Assembly: GCF_013035315.1 (NCBI RefSeq)
Contig: NZ_WQHP01000004.1
Location: 62,001-126,000, forward strand
Length of the DNA stretch: 64,000 nucleotides
Direction: 5' to 3'
Source: Ruegeria arenilitoris
GTDB taxonomy: Bacteria > Pseudomonadota > Alphaproteobacteria > Rhodobacterales > Rhodobacteraceae
Shown here one piece after another: positions 9,363-20,084 of the stretch; the first letter of the stretch is position 1; every line of letters starts with the position of its first letter. The translations under genes were made by a program, and so were the position numbers. Below the pieces are notes generated by a model. The model was not told the DNA's origin. It worked only from the letters and a program-made list of their open reading frames with translations, and did not search any database.

Positions 9363-10142
9363 TTAGGCCGTTTGCTGGAACAGCGCCGTATCTGACCCTT
9401 TTGCCCAGGCATGAACCGCTGCACCAAACGCCTTGAACAGCGGGCGCGAAACCGGATCGTTTTCTGCGTCCCATTCCGGGTGCCACTGCACGGAGAGTGT
9501 AAACCCTGGCGCATCCTGAATGTAGATCGCCTCGGGTGTTCCGTCGGGGGCATGACCCTCGATCACGACGCGGTGCCCCACAGTTTTGATCCCCTGCCCG
9601 TGCAGAGTGTTCGTCATCACCTCGGTCGCGCCCATCAGCTTGTGAAAGACACCGCCCTCGTTCAGCATTACGACATGGCGCAGTGCGAATTTCTCCTCCA
9701 AGGTGCCATCGGGCGGCATGCGATGGTTCATGCGGCCCGGCAGGTCGCGAATTTCCGGGTAAAGGGTCCCGCCCATCGCAACGTTGACCTCCTGAAACCC
9801 GCGGCAGATGCCAAAGAACGGCTGCCCGCGCTCAACACAGGCCCGCACCAGCGGCAGTGTGATCGCATCTCGGGCGCGGTCGAACTCGCCATGTGCCTCG
9901 GTCGCGGGCTCGCCATATTCCTCGGGGTGGACGTTTGGACGTCCACCGGTCAGCAGAAACCCGTCGCACACCTCTAGCAGTTCGTCGACCGACACATAGC
10001 GCGGATCAGCCGGGATCAGCAGCGGCAGACAGTCCGACACATTTGCGACAGCGTCCGAATTCATCGTCCCACCGGCATGGGTTGGATACTGATCATTCAT
10101 CAAATACGAATTGCCGATGATACCGACGACGGGTCGAGACAT
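9363..10142 (-). CDS. Class I glutamine amidotransferase-like peptidase C26 (gamma-glutamyl-GABA hydrolase family)
   Basis: A 259-residue cytoplasmic hydrolase of the PuuD/peptidase C26 family, which cleaves gamma-glutamyl amides such as gamma-glutamyl-GABA. The nucleophile elbow FFGICRGFQEVNVAMGG supplies the catalytic cysteine, and 'SVQWHPEWD' near residue 225 supplies the histidine of the triad. Start MSRPVVGIIGNSYL at 10142 follows AGGAACGTAGA; the longer frame to 10214 adds a non-family N-terminus. No glnA-like gamma-glutamylputrescine synthetase is adjacent, so the physiological substrate is uncertain. Confidence 0.88.
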   Translation of the reverse strand: MSRPVVGIIGNSYLMNDQYPTHAGGTMNSDAVANVSDCLPLLIPADPRYVSVDELLEVCDGFLLTGGRPNVHPEEYGEPATEAHGEFDRARDAITLPLVRACVERGQPFFGICRGFQEVNVAMGGTLYPEIRDLPGRMNHRMPPDGTLEEKFALRHVVMLNEGGVFHKLMGATEVMTNTLHGQGIKTVGHRVVIEGHAPDGTPEAIYIQDAPGFTLSVQWHPEWDAENDPVSRPLFKAFGAAVHAWAKGSDTALFQQTA

Positions 10143-10369
10143 TCTACGTTCCTGTGCTGTTTCCTTGCTTTCAAAAAAAACTATCGGCAGGGCCAAAAGC
10201 GCGCAATAGCACAAGCCCTGCGTGTCAGCGCAAGTTCTTGTTCAACACTGCACATGTGAAAAGATGCTCGGGTTTTGCGGAGTATTGCCGCCACTGCACA
10301 GATTTGCGGCGCACCTTGCACGCCGGTCTTGACCGGAGAGCAAACACGGCTCTCCGACGATGTCTTGGA

Positions 10370-10795
10370 TCAGATCTCGCCAGTCAGGCCCGCAGCTTCG
10401 ATGCCCGCCATTGCGGCGTTGGCATCGTTGTCGGATGTGTCGCCGGTTACACCTACTGCACCGATCACCGCGCCCTTCTTGTCGCGCAGCAGAACGCCGC
10501 CAGGAACCGGCACGACCTGACCACCATAGACGCCATTCACGGCAGCCATAAAGTAGGCCTGCGCCTCAGCCCGCTGCATCTGTGCGGTCCCTGCCATGCC
10601 CAGCATGACCGACCCGTATGCTTTACCGTGCGCGATAGCGAACCGGCCCGGAGCGGCACCATCTTCACGCTCGAACGCGATGACGTGGCCGCCCGCGTCC
10701 AGAACGACGGCAGAAAGGGGTTTCAGTTCCATCTCGCGACCTTTTTCAAGGGCCTTGCGGATGATCGTGCGGGCTTTGCGGAGAGAAACTGCCAT
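10370..10795 (-). CDS. GlcG/HbpS family heme-binding-like protein
   Basis: A 141-residue GlcG/HbpS (DUF336) family protein. It begins MAVSLRKARTIIRKALEKG and contains 'SAVVLDAGGHVIAFEREDGA', 'PVPGGVLLRDKKGAVIGAVGVTG' and 'DNDANAAMAGIEAAGL', all typical of the family. E. coli GlcG lies in the glycolate operon just before glcB. Here the gene follows glcB by 25 bases in the same orientation and is probably co-transcribed. Family members bind heme or small ligands, but the role in glycolate/glyoxylate metabolism is not established. AGGACACGAT precedes the ATG. Confidence 0.88.
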   Translation of the reverse strand: MAVSLRKARTIIRKALEKGREMELKPLSAVVLDAGGHVIAFEREDGAAPGRFAIAHGKAYGSVMLGMAGTAQMQRAEAQAYFMAAVNGVYGGQVVPVPGGVLLRDKKGAVIGAVGVTGDTSDNDANAAMAGIEAAGLTGEI

Positions 10796-10820
10796 ATCGT
10801 GTCCTATCGTTCTTGAGGTG

Positions 10821-12953
10821 TTAAAGGCTGGCTTTCAGTTCCAGACGGCGGGCGTGCAGGACCGGCTCGGTATAGCCCGAGGGCTGCATGCGGCCTTTAA
10901 AGACTAAATCACAGGCCGCTTGGAAAGCAATTCCGTCAAAGCCCGGTGCCATAGGACGATAGGCCGGATCACCTTCGTTCTGGCGGTCAACCACCGCGGC
11001 CATCTTCTGCATCGCGGCCATAACCTGTTCTTTCGAAACAACATCATGATGCAGCCAATTCGCGAGCGCCTGGCTAGAGATGCGGCAAGTCGCACGATCC
11101 TCCATCAGACCGATGTCGTTGATGTCCGGCACTTTTGAGCAGCCGACACCCTGATCGACCCAGCGCACGACGTAGCCCAAAATACCCTGAGCGTTGTTCT
11201 CGACTTCGCGCGTAATCTCATCCGAACTGAGGTTGCGGCCACCCAACAACGGGATGGTCAACAGATCGTCCAGACTGCCCCGCGCACCACCTGCAGCCAG
11301 TTCATCCTGACGGGCCAGTACATCGACCTTGTGGTAATGGGTTGCATGCAAAGTCGCGGCCGTCGGCGACGGAACCCAGGCGCAGGTCGCGCCGGATTGC
11401 GGGTGGCCGATCTTGGCCTCAAGCATATCGCCCATCCGGTCGGGCATAGCCCACATTCCCTTGCCGATCTGCGCTTTACCCTTCAGACCGCAGGCCAGAC
11501 CGATATCGACGTTGCGATCCTCATAAGACGCAATCCACGGAGTGTTCTTGATGTCGCCTTTGGGCAGCATCGGCCCAGCTTCCATCGAGGTGTGGATTTC
11601 ATCACCGGTCCGATCAAGGAAGCCAGTGTTGATAAAGGCCACGCGCGATTTCGCGGCACGGATACATTCCTTGAGATTGGACGAGGTGCGACGCTCCTCA
11701 TCCATGATACCCAGCTTTACGGTATTGCGCGGCAGCCCGAGGATGTCTTCGACCATGTCGAAGATCTCGACCGAAAGGGCGACTTCGGCTGGCCCGTGCA
11801 TCTTTGGCTTTACCACATAGACCGAACCGGCGACCGAGTTGCCACCCGCGCGTTGCAGATCGTGCATGGCGATCAAAGTGGTGCAGAGCGCGTCCATCAG
11901 CCCCTCACCGATCTCGTTGCCATCAGCGTCCAGAACCGCCGGGTTGGTCATCAGGTGCCCGACATTGCGCACCAGCATCAGGGAACGGCCCTTCAGAACG
12001 CCTGCCCCGCCGTCGGTAGCCGTGTAAGACAGATCATCGGCCAGTTTTCGGGTAAAGGTGTTACCGCCCTTGGTGACCTCTTCGGTCAGATCACCTTTCA
12101 TCAGGCCCAGCCAGTTACCATAGGCAACCACCTTGTCCTCGGCGTCCACGCAGGCGACGGAATCCTCGCAATCCATGATCGTGGACAACGCCGATTCCAG
12201 ATGAACGTCAGCAATCCCAGCTGGATCAGTTGCGCCAATGTCGCTGGTGGGGTCGATCACGACTTTGATGTGTAAGCCGTTGTTTTTTAGCAGAATGAAC
12301 TCGGGGCTCTCGGCGGCACCACCATATCCGACAAACCGCGAAACATCGGCAAGCGCGGGCACCAGCGCACCGCCTTCGACACGCAGGTCTGAAACGTCTG
12401 CCCAAGAGCCATTGGCAAGCGGCGCAGCGTCGTCCAGGAAAGCTTTGGCCCAAGCGATGACGCGGACACCGCGTGCAGCATCATACCCTTTGCCGGCGGG
12501 CAGATCGCCCATTGCGTCCGTCCCATAAAGAGCGTCATACAGGCTGCCCCAGCGCGCATTGGCGGCGTTCAGAGCAAAGCGCGCGTTTGTGATTGGCACC
12601 ACCAGTTGCGGGCCCGGGGTCGCTGCGATCTCGGGGTCGACATTCGCGGTTTCGATCTGAAAATCCGCGCCTTCTTCGACCAGATACCCGATCTCGCGCA
12701 GGAAAGACTGATAGGCGTCAGCGTCATGTTCCTGACCTTGGCGCCCAAGATGCCATGCGTCGATCTTGCCTTGAATCTCGTGCCGCTTGGCCAGAAAGGC
12801 GCGGTTCTTGGGGCCCAGTTCAGTGACCATGCGCGCAAGACCATCCCAGAAGGTGTCTGCCGTCACGCCGGTTCCCGGCAGGGCCTGCCCCTCGATGAAC
12901 TCGGCCAGGATGGTATCCACCTGCAATCCGCTACGCGCCTGTCTGCTGCTCAT
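10821..12953 (-). CDS. glcB: Malate synthase G
   Basis: Monomeric malate synthase (710 aa, E. coli GlcB 723) condensing glyoxylate and acetyl-CoA to malate. Family blocks seen include '[20 protein letters not shown]', '[21 protein letters not shown]', '[17 protein letters not shown]', '[17 protein letters not shown]' and the C-terminal '[20 protein letters not shown]'. The last third aligns with the CoA-binding and catalytic aspartate region. The start at 12953 ([13 protein letters not shown]) has GGGGAGA upstream and is preferred to 12977. It is divergent from pepN and followed by a GlcG-like gene. It would serve glycolate, C2 or glyoxylate assimilation. Confidence 0.97.
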   Translation of the reverse strand: MSSRQARSGLQVDTILAEFIEGQALPGTGVTADTFWDGLARMVTELGPKNRAFLAKRHEIQGKIDAWHLGRQGQEHDADAYQSFLREIGYLVEEGADFQIETANVDPEIAATPGPQLVVPITNARFALNAANARWGSLYDALYGTDAMGDLPAGKGYDAARGVRVIAWAKAFLDDAAPLANGSWADVSDLRVEGGALVPALADVSRFVGYGGAAESPEFILLKNNGLHIKVVIDPTSDIGATDPAGIADVHLESALSTIMDCEDSVACVDAEDKVVAYGNWLGLMKGDLTEEVTKGGNTFTRKLADDLSYTATDGGAGVLKGRSLMLVRNVGHLMTNPAVLDADGNEIGEGLMDALCTTLIAMHDLQRAGGNSVAGSVYVVKPKMHGPAEVALSVEIFDMVEDILGLPRNTVKLGIMDEERRTSSNLKECIRAAKSRVAFINTGFLDRTGDEIHTSMEAGPMLPKGDIKNTPWIASYEDRNVDIGLACGLKGKAQIGKGMWAMPDRMGDMLEAKIGHPQSGATCAWVPSPTAATLHATHYHKVDVLARQDELAAGGARGSLDDLLTIPLLGGRNLSSDEITREVENNAQGILGYVVRWVDQGVGCSKVPDINDIGLMEDRATCRISSQALANWLHHDVVSKEQVMAAMQKMAAVVDRQNEGDPAYRPMAPGFDGIAFQAACDLVFKGRMQPSGYTEPVLHARRLELKASL

Positions 12954-13157
12954 ATTGTCTCTCCCCGAAATGTGCACGGCTGTATGCCGTCAGCATTTAG
13001 GATGAAAGTTTCCGATAGGCAACTTTTGATGTCACTTCGCGGTAAAAAAATCTTACCAATTCTCAGATCTGGCAACATAAGCCGAGTGCAGCACCGCTTG
13101 CAGCCGACCCGCGCAGGCCATAGTTTCGCGCAAACACGAAATGATGCGAGGCCCCCG

Positions 13158-15710
13158 ATGCGCGACGCTGCTCCCACGACAATTTACCTGAAAGACTACA
13201 CGCCCTTCGGCTATCTGGTGGACAGTGTACACCTGACCTTTGACCTTGCCGCGCATGCCACCCGTGTCACATCGCACATAGCCTTTCGCCCGAACCCCGA
13301 GGCCAGCGACAAGACATTCTTCCTGCATGGCGAAGAGCTCAAGCTGATCCGCGCCTCGATCGACGGGGTCGAGATAACCCCAGATGTCACCGACAAGGGC
13401 CTGACCGCAGACGCCCCGGACGCACCGTTCATCTGGGAGGCAGAGGTCGAAATCGATCCCGGAAACAACACCGCACTTGAGGGCCTTTACATGTCGAACG
13501 GCATGTACTGCACGCAGTGCGAGGCCGAAGGGTTCCGCAAGATCACGTTCTATCCCGACCGCCCGGATGTGATGTCCACCTTTACCGTGCGCATCAACGG
13601 CGATCTGCCGGTGCTGCTGTCCAACGGCAACCCGTCAGGCAAGGGTGAAGGCTGGGCCGAGTGGACCGACCCGTGGCCCAAACCTGCCTATCTGTTCGCA
13701 CTGGTGGCCGGTGAGCTGATCGCGTATCCCGGTCAGTTCACTACCAAGTCGGGTCGAGAAGTCGAACTGAACCTCTGGGTCCGCCCCGGTGACGAAGGGA
13801 AATGCGCCTTTGGTATGGAGGCGCTGAAAAAGTCCATGACGTGGGACGAGGACGTCTATGGCCGCGAATACGATCTGGACGTCTTCAACATCGTTGCCGT
13901 GGACGATTTCAACATGGGTGCGATGGAGAACAAGGGGCTGAACATTTTCAACTCCTCTGCCGTGCTGGCCAGCCCGGAAACCTCGACCGATCTGAACTTT
14001 GAGCGGATCGAGGCGATCATCGCGCATGAGTATTTCCACAACTGGACTGGCAACCGCATCACCTGCCGCGACTGGTTCCAGCTGTGTTTGAAAGAAGGCC
14101 TAACCGTGTTCCGCGACGCGCAGTTCACGTCCGACATGCGCTCGGCCCCGGTGAAGCGCATCCACGACGCCATCGACCTGCGCGCGCGGCAATTCCCCGA
14201 GGATAACGGCCCGCTGTCCCACCCGGTCCGGCCTGAAAGTTTTCAGGAAATCAATAACTTCTACACCGCCACAGTGTATGAAAAAGGCGCAGAAGTCATC
14301 GGCATGCTGAAACGTCTGGTCGGGGATGACGCCTATACCAAAGCGCTGGACCTGTATTTCGACCGACATGATGGGCAGGCTTGCACCATCGAAGACTGGA
14401 TCAAAGTGTTCGAGGATACGACCGGCCGCGATCTGACGCAGTTCAAACGCTGGTACAGCCAGTCCGGCACGCCACGCGTGACGGTGACCGAAGACTGGAA
14501 TGATGGCACCTACACCCTGACACTTGCCCAACGCACAGAACCAACGCCCGGGCAGTCCGATAAGCTGCCTCAGGTGATCCCGGTGGCTGTTGGTCTGCTG
14601 GGGCCGAATGGGGATGAGGTACGTGCGACCGAGGTTCTTGAACTGACCGAGGCCGAGCAGAGCTTTGAGTTCACCGGACTGGCGGCCAAGCCTGTGGCCT
14701 CGATCCTGCGCGATTTCTCGGCTCCGGTGATCCTTGAACACGACCACACAGATGCAGAGCGCGCGTTTTTGCTGGCCCATGACACCGACCCATTCAACCG
14801 TTGGCAGGCCGGGCGGTCACTGGCCGAGGATACGCTGCTGCGCATGATCCTCGAAGACGCTGCACCCGGGGCCGATTATCTGGACGGCATCCTCGCCGTC
14901 CTGCGCGACGGAGATCTGGACCCGGCCTACCGCGCGCTGATGCTTGGATTGCCCTCGCAGTCAGAGCTGGCTGCTGCGTTGTTCGATCGGGGTGAAACGC
15001 CTGATCCGATGGCGATCTGGACAGCGGTTGAGACCTTGCGCCAGGCGACCGCTCAGCACGTGCAGGATTTGCTGCCGCGGCTGCACAGCGAAACGCTGAT
15101 CGACGCGCCGTTCAGCCCGGACGCTGACCAGGCTGGCAAACGCTCCCTTGGCGGTGCCGCTCTGGCCCTGACCACGCGTCTGGACAGTGGCGCACGCGCG
15201 GCCGAGGAGTACGGCGCAGCGGGTAACATGACCCAACAACTCAGCGCCTTGTCCTGCCTGCTGCGCGCAGGCAAGGGTGAAGCCGAACTGGCCGCTTTCT
15301 ACAATCAGTGGAAGCATGATCGACTGGTCATGGACAAATGGTTCGGACTGCAGGTTTCCATGGCGTCCCCCGAAGAGACCGCCGATATCGCCCGGACCTT
15401 GACCGAACATCCAGATTTCAACTGGAAGAATCCAAACCGCTTCCGGTCGGTCATGGGGGCACTGGCAATGAACCATGCCGGGTTCCACCGTGCTGATGGG
15501 GCTGGGTACACGCTGCTGGCGGACTGGCTCATCAAGCTGGATCCGGTGAACCCGCAGACCACCGCACGGATGTGTTCGGCCTTCCAAACCTGGAAACGCT
15601 ATGACGCAAATCGTCAGAGCGTTATCCGCGCACAGCTGACCCGCATCGCGGAAACGCCCGACCTGTCGCGGGACACGACCGAAATGGTCTCGCGCATTTT
15701 GGGCGCATGA
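13158..15710 (+). CDS. pepN: Aminopeptidase N (M1 family)
   Basis: Zinc metallo-aminopeptidase (850 aa; E. coli 870) that removes N-terminal residues from peptides in the cytoplasm. The substrate-binding GAMEN is at residues 254-258, the zinc site HEYFH at 290-294 with NWTGNR after it, and the second-glutamate region 'LKEGLTVFRDAQF' follows. A C-terminal helical domain follows, as in gammaproteobacterial PepN. The start at 13158 (MRDAAPTTIYLKDYTPFGYL) agrees with the family; the much longer open frame from 12606 runs antisense through glcB and is not coding. A GCGAGG element precedes the ATG. It overlaps the next gene by ATGA. Confidence 0.97.
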   Translation: MRDAAPTTIYLKDYTPFGYLVDSVHLTFDLAAHATRVTSHIAFRPNPEASDKTFFLHGEELKLIRASIDGVEITPDVTDKGLTADAPDAPFIWEAEVEIDPGNNTALEGLYMSNGMYCTQCEAEGFRKITFYPDRPDVMSTFTVRINGDLPVLLSNGNPSGKGEGWAEWTDPWPKPAYLFALVAGELIAYPGQFTTKSGREVELNLWVRPGDEGKCAFGMEALKKSMTWDEDVYGREYDLDVFNIVAVDDFNMGAMENKGLNIFNSSAVLASPETSTDLNFERIEAIIAHEYFHNWTGNRITCRDWFQLCLKEGLTVFRDAQFTSDMRSAPVKRIHDAIDLRARQFPEDNGPLSHPVRPESFQEINNFYTATVYEKGAEVIGMLKRLVGDDAYTKALDLYFDRHDGQACTIEDWIKVFEDTTGRDLTQFKRWYSQSGTPRVTVTEDWNDGTYTLTLAQRTEPTPGQSDKLPQVIPVAVGLLGPNGDEVRATEVLELTEAEQSFEFTGLAAKPVASILRDFSAPVILEHDHTDAERAFLLAHDTDPFNRWQAGRSLAEDTLLRMILEDAAPGADYLDGILAVLRDGDLDPAYRALMLGLPSQSELAAALFDRGETPDPMAIWTAVETLRQATAQHVQDLLPRLHSETLIDAPFSPDADQAGKRSLGGAALALTTRLDSGARAAEEYGAAGNMTQQLSALSCLLRAGKGEAELAAFYNQWKHDRLVMDKWFGLQVSMASPEETADIARTLTEHPDFNWKNPNRFRSVMGALAMNHAGFHRADGAGYTLLADWLIKLDPVNPQTTARMCSAFQTWKRYDANRQSVIRAQLTRIAETPDLSRDTTEMVSRILGA

Positions 15711-16135
15711 CCGAGTTCACTTTTACACGCAACAACAGGGCGCCGCGTACGGTCGGCGTCCTGATTTCTGTTTACGCGGCTCTACTGGCCCTGGTGATCG
15801 TATTCGAGGCCGCGTGGTGGTTGGTTACTTTGCTGGCGCTGCCCACTCTGCCCGCTTTGTGGGATGTCGCGCAGAACACCAGTGCAGGGCTGAGCCTGAA
15901 TGACAGCACGTTGAAATGGTTCACCGGTTCCAGAGAAGCCGAGATTGATTGCGCGGATATCGACTATGCCCGCTTTGATACGCGCTGGGACTTTTCCGTG
16001 CGCGTTTCTTTGGTGTTGAACTCGGGAAAACGGATTCGGCTGCCGGATGAATCGACCCCGCACCATCGGGATTTCGAACAGGTGCTGCAACAGGCTGGAT
16101 TTCGCGTCGAAAGACATCACTTTGTCGCATTTTGA
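15707..16135 (+). CDS. Hypothetical membrane protein translationally coupled to pepN
   Basis: A 142-residue protein I do not recognise by name. A hydrophobic stretch at about residues 17-50 (VLISVYAALLALVIVFEAAW and WLVTLLALPTLPAL) would form one or two membrane helices. The rest is a soluble domain of mixed strands (DCADIDYARFDTRWDFSVRV...GKRIRLPD), resembling a membrane-anchored PH-like fold. The ATG overlaps the pepN stop (ATGA), so it is co-translated with pepN. GC content and codon use match its neighbours. Function unknown. Confidence 0.8.
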   Translation: MTEFTFTRNNRAPRTVGVLISVYAALLALVIVFEAAWWLVTLLALPTLPALWDVAQNTSAGLSLNDSTLKWFTGSREAEIDCADIDYARFDTRWDFSVRVSLVLNSGKRIRLPDESTPHHRDFEQVLQQAGFRVERHHFVAF

Positions 16136-16264
16136 AACAAAGCGGCAGAACTTGCCTCACTGACTACAAAATTTGATCAATCCAGCTCACAAAGCTTGAT
16201 CCAAAAGGTATTTCCGGCAAAGATTTCAACCTGAAGTACCAGTTTTTATGTTTCGAGTGTCACC

Positions 16265-17515
16265 ATGTTCCGGTTTGTAAGGGACTTTTTGTCCCGATCC
16301 CTATCCCTATCTGTGCCAGACAAGTGCTTGACTGAGGCAGCACATGAAGCGGTGTTGCCGGATCACGGACAGCTGAACATTCCACTGGCCGATGGACAGG
16401 CGCAGGACGACATCGGACGAAACTCCATTGAACAAGGGCGCTATCTTGCACGGCAGGACCGCTGGACGGAACTGTCCGAGCTGATGCGCGCCGCCGACGA
16501 AGCAAGAGAAACTGCGCCGGACGGTATGCCCATCGCAGAATTGCTGGCATTTGGCGCGCGCGCCGATGTGGTTCTGGCCGCCGAGCACGCCCTGTCCGAT
16601 GCCAAGGCGCTGTCGGAGTTCGACGTACTGAGCGGTATCTCTGAACTGGAAGACGAGATGCGCGCGCATGCGTACGATCCTATGATCGCGCTGGTCGTGA
16701 CACTTGCACATATTGATCTGGCCTGGGCGTGGCGTGGAACATCAAACGAAGCTACCCTGCCCGCGCTGCACCAATCGCGGTGCGCGGCGCATTTCGACCG
16801 GGCCGCTGCGATCCTGCCCAAATGTCGCGCAGCGGCTGCGGATAGTCCGCTTATCGCTTCAGCCGGGTGCGCTCTGCTTGCAGGCCAGCGCAAGGCGCAT
16901 ACACGCGTCGCCAGAGAATATGAGCGGCTGATTGAGCTGGATCCATCCAACCAACGGCACATGCGCGCAATGGGCACGCATCTGCTGCCGCGCTGGTTCG
17001 GCACCTATGACGAGCTCGAGGTTCACGCCCTGCGCATTGCAGCCCGCACCCAACAGACTTGGGGCGCTGGCGGATATACCTGGGTGCAATTCGACGCAAT
17101 CGCGCTCGACCCCGAAGCCTGCGCCCTATTGGATGTCGATTACTTCCTTGAGGGAATGCACGATATTCTGCATCGACGCCCGGACCAGCAAACGGTCAAT
17201 ATGTTGTCGGCCTATTGTGCCATCACGATCCAGAAAGCGGCCGGGCAATACGACAAAGCCGATGCCGTTCGCAGCCAAATTCACGACGCCGCACACTGGC
17301 TGATCCGCGATCACCTGACAGAACTGCACCCGTTGATCTGGGCCCATGCAGCCAATGGATTCAACAACAGCGTTCGCATCAGTTCACCCGAGCGCTTCGC
17401 GGCCCGTGGGCAGCGCGACGCGCTGCGTGCGATTGCCGATCTGTTCCGCGATGAGTTGCGCAGCGGACTGGACGTTACCTTTACTCCAACAGGTTTGCGC
17501 CTGTCCGGGCACTGA
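16265..17515 (+). CDS. Conserved-looking hypothetical protein, helical repeat-like
   Basis: A 416-residue cytoplasmic protein that I do not recognise. It is predominantly alpha-helical, with alanine-rich helical pairs such as 'MIALVVTLAHIDLAWAW', 'AAHFDRAAAILPKCRAAAAD' and 'VAREYERLIELDPSNQRHMR'. The last looks like a TPR-type helix pair (…YERLIELDPSN…). There is no signal peptide or membrane segment. The Shine-Dalgarno sequence is weak (GAGTG), and 129 bases separate it from the previous gene. Codon use is like that of true genes in the window and no competing frame is credible. It lies 70 bases upstream of gatB in the same direction. Confidence 0.75.
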   Translation: MFRFVRDFLSRSLSLSVPDKCLTEAAHEAVLPDHGQLNIPLADGQAQDDIGRNSIEQGRYLARQDRWTELSELMRAADEARETAPDGMPIAELLAFGARADVVLAAEHALSDAKALSEFDVLSGISELEDEMRAHAYDPMIALVVTLAHIDLAWAWRGTSNEATLPALHQSRCAAHFDRAAAILPKCRAAAADSPLIASAGCALLAGQRKAHTRVAREYERLIELDPSNQRHMRAMGTHLLPRWFGTYDELEVHALRIAARTQQTWGAGGYTWVQFDAIALDPEACALLDVDYFLEGMHDILHRRPDQQTVNMLSAYCAITIQKAAGQYDKADAVRSQIHDAAHWLIRDHLTELHPLIWAHAANGFNNSVRISSPERFAARGQRDALRAIADLFRDELRSGLDVTFTPTGLRLSGH

Positions 17516-17585
17516 TTCCCCCTTGCCCCTCGCCCCTGCCGGGCCTAATACGCAGGCTTAGACTTCTGCGGAAATGAGGCGCGCC

Positions 17586-19097
17586 ATGCTCGACCTGACA
17601 TACGAAATGCCCAAACCCAAAACCATTGCCGGGGCCAAGCACGATTGGGAACTGGTAATCGGGATGGAGGTGCACGCTCAGGTCTCATCCAACGCCAAGC
17701 TGTTCTCGGGCGCATCGACCCAATTCGGGGCCGAGCCGAACTCGAACGTGGCCTTTGTGGACGCGGCAATGCCGGGGATGTTGCCGGTGATCAACGAATA
17801 TTGCGTGGAACAGGCCGTTCGCACCGGATTGGGCCTGAAGGCGGATATCAACCTGAAGTCGGCCTTTGACCGCAAGAACTACTTCTACCCTGACCTGCCG
17901 CAGGGCTATCAGATTTCCCAGCTGTACCACCCCATCGTGGGTGAAGGCGAAGTGCTGGTCGAGATGGGCGATGGCACCGCGCGCATGGTTCGCATCGAAC
18001 GCATCCACATGGAGCAGGACGCGGGCAAATCGATCCACGACATGGACCCGCATATGTCCTTCGTCGACCTGAACCGGACCGGCGTCTGCCTGATGGAAAT
18101 CGTTTCCCGCCCCGACATCCGTGGCCCCGAAGAAGCTGCGGCCTATATCGCCAAGCTGCGCCAGATTATGCGTTACCTGGGCACCTGCGACGGCAACATG
18201 CAGAACGGTAACCTGCGCGCGGACGTCAACGTCTCGATCTGTTTGCCGGGCGCGTATGAGAAGTACCAGGAAACACAGGACTTCTCGCATCTGGGAACGC
18301 GTTGCGAGATCAAGAACATGAACTCGATGCGGTTCATTCAGCAGGCGATTGAGATCGAAGCCCGCCGTCAGATCGCCGTCGTCGAAGGTGGAGGCAAGGT
18401 CGATCAGGAAACCCGCCTCTACGATCCAGACAAGGGTGAGACACGCTCGATGCGGTCCAAGGAAGAAGCGCATGACTACCGCTATTTCCCCGACCCCGAT
18501 CTGCTGCCGCTGGAGATTGAGCAGGCATGGGTGGACGATATCGCCGCCAATCTGCCCGAGCTGCCGGATGATAAAAAAGCGCGCTTTATCAGCGAGTTCG
18601 GCCTGACCGATTATGACGCGTCGGTTCTAACCGCCGAGGTTGAAAGCGCCGCTTACTTTGAAGACGTCGCCAAAGGCCGTAACGGCAAATTGGCTGCGAA
18701 CTGGGTCATCAACGAGCTGTTCGGCCGGTTGAAGAAAGAAGACCACGAGATCACCGACTCGCCCGTGTCTCCGGCGCAGTTGGGTGGGATCATCGACCTG
18801 ATTTCCTCGGACGCCATCTCGGGTAAAATCGCCAAGGACCTGTTTGAGATCGTCTATACCGAAGGCGGTGATCCGGCGCAGATCGTGGAAGAGCGCGGCA
18901 TGAAGCAGGTCACCGACACCGGCGCGATTGAGTCCGCACTGGACGAGATCATCGCCGCCAACCCGGCGCAGGTCGAGAAGGCCAAGGTGAACCCGAAACT
19001 CGCGGGCTGGTTTGTCGGTCAGGTGATGAAGGCCACCGGCGGCAAAGCCAATCCAAAGGCGGTGAACGAACTGGTCAGCAAAAAGCTGGGGTCGTAA
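17586..19097 (+). CDS. gatB: Aspartyl/glutamyl-tRNA amidotransferase subunit B
   Basis: GatB (503 aa) of the GatCAB complex, which converts Glu-tRNAGln (and often Asp-tRNAAsn) to the amidated form. Family signatures are '[22 protein letters not shown]', '[20 protein letters not shown]', '[11 protein letters not shown]' and '[16 protein letters not shown]'. The C-terminal YqeY-like domain (about residues 350-500) ends '[12 protein letters not shown]'. Start 17586 has GAGG seven bases upstream; the in-frame ATG at 17574 would place that GAGG inside the gene. gatA and gatC are not in the window, as is usual when gatB is separate. Confidence 0.97.
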   Translation: MLDLTYEMPKPKTIAGAKHDWELVIGMEVHAQVSSNAKLFSGASTQFGAEPNSNVAFVDAAMPGMLPVINEYCVEQAVRTGLGLKADINLKSAFDRKNYFYPDLPQGYQISQLYHPIVGEGEVLVEMGDGTARMVRIERIHMEQDAGKSIHDMDPHMSFVDLNRTGVCLMEIVSRPDIRGPEEAAAYIAKLRQIMRYLGTCDGNMQNGNLRADVNVSICLPGAYEKYQETQDFSHLGTRCEIKNMNSMRFIQQAIEIEARRQIAVVEGGGKVDQETRLYDPDKGETRSMRSKEEAHDYRYFPDPDLLPLEIEQAWVDDIAANLPELPDDKKARFISEFGLTDYDASVLTAEVESAAYFEDVAKGRNGKLAANWVINELFGRLKKEDHEITDSPVSPAQLGGIIDLISSDAISGKIAKDLFEIVYTEGGDPAQIVEERGMKQVTDTGAIESALDEIIAANPAQVEKAKVNPKLAGWFVGQVMKATGGKANPKAVNELVSKKLGS

Positions 19098-19271
19098 GCC
19101 TTTCGCTTTAAACAATTCCTACGGTGGGTCCGGGCCATTTGCTCGGGCCTTAACAAGTTTCGCGCAGGGTTCGCGCAACAGATGAAACAGAATTTGCCCG
19201 GCGGGCGATGATGACTTTTCGAAACCCGGCAACATGCTAGATTGCTTGGGATCGGCAACCAGGAAGATCTG

Positions 19272-19682
19272 ATGCAGCGCTACGAATACAAAGTTGTCCC
19301 AGCCCCGCAAAAAGGCACAAAGGCCAAGGGCGTCAAAACCGTCGAAGGTCGGTTTGCCGTGTCGATCGAACAGTTGCTGAACCAGATGGGCCAGGATGGC
19401 TGGGAGTATCAGCGTGCGGAACTGCTGCCCAGCGAAGAGCGCGCGGGCCTGACCAGCTCAACCGTGAACTGGCGCAATGTTCTGGTGTTCCGGCGCGAGG
19501 TTGAGGTGACCTTCACCTCGACCCGAGAACCGGTCGAAACCGCTGAGAGCGCTCCGATGGCTCAGCCTGTCCCTGGACCGGATGACGTCGAAGCCCCCGC
19601 ACCGATCTCGGAAGAGCCCAAAGATCCGCCGCTGACCTTGAAGCCTGCAGACCTGTCCGATAAGGACAAAGAGCAGACTTAA
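19272..19682 (+). CDS. DUF4177 domain-containing protein
   Basis: A 136-residue protein. Residues 1-75 carry the DUF4177 pattern: MQRYEYKVVPAP, then 'FAVSIEQLLNQMGQDGWEYQ' and 'NVLVFRREV'. The C-terminal 60 residues are acidic and proline-rich (VPGPDDVEAPAPISEEPKDP) and likely disordered. Start 19272 has AGGAAGA in position; the ORF from 19242 includes untranslated leader. The function of the family is unknown. It lies downstream of gatB with a 170-base gap and ends near the convergent VOC gene. Confidence 0.8.
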   Translation: MQRYEYKVVPAPQKGTKAKGVKTVEGRFAVSIEQLLNQMGQDGWEYQRAELLPSEERAGLTSSTVNWRNVLVFRREVEVTFTSTREPVETAESAPMAQPVPGPDDVEAPAPISEEPKDPPLTLKPADLSDKDKEQT

Positions 19683-19690
19683 AAGACAAG

Positions 19691-20062
19691 CTACTGGCTT
19701 AGATCCTGAGCAAGCATGAGCGCATTGCCGTCAGGGTCGTAAAACGTGGCTGTGCTGACCATCCCCTCGATCGCTTCGGTTTCCCCGTCGAACTTGACGC
19801 CCGAGGATTCAAGCGCCTGACGTGCTTCTGCAATATCGGACACCCCAAAAACCGGCACAGTGTTTCCGGGCGCAGGCTCTGCTTGCTCTCCCAGTCCCAA
19901 AGTGACCCCGGCAGTTTTAGTGTGCATCTCGCTCCACCCTGCCTCATCGATATGGTGGATCAGTTCGAACCCAAGCTTTGCATTGTACCATTCGGCGCTG
20001 GTGTGCCTGTCCCGCACGGACAGGGCCAGGGTTATCGTATTGTCCAAAGAAACAAGAGGCAT
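19691..20062 (-). CDS. VOC superfamily protein under HxlR-type control
   Basis: A 123-residue glyoxalase-fold protein (MPLVSLDNTITLALSVRDRH). The paired beta-alpha-beta units appear as 'SAEWYNAKLGFELIHHIDE' and 'VSTATFYDPDGNALMLAQDL'. The usual C-terminal glutamate ligand is replaced by the alanine/leucine-rich ALMLAQ, so metal binding is doubtful. AGGGAAA precedes the ATG at 20062; the extension to 20155 runs through the divergent regulator. The small intergenic space with a 20-base palindrome suggests the neighbouring regulator controls it. Confidence 0.85.
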   Translation of the reverse strand: MPLVSLDNTITLALSVRDRHTSAEWYNAKLGFELIHHIDEAGWSEMHTKTAGVTLGLGEQAEPAPGNTVPVFGVSDIAEARQALESSGVKFDGETEAIEGMVSTATFYDPDGNALMLAQDLSQ

Positions 20063-20084
20063 CGCACTTTCCCTATGTCTAAAA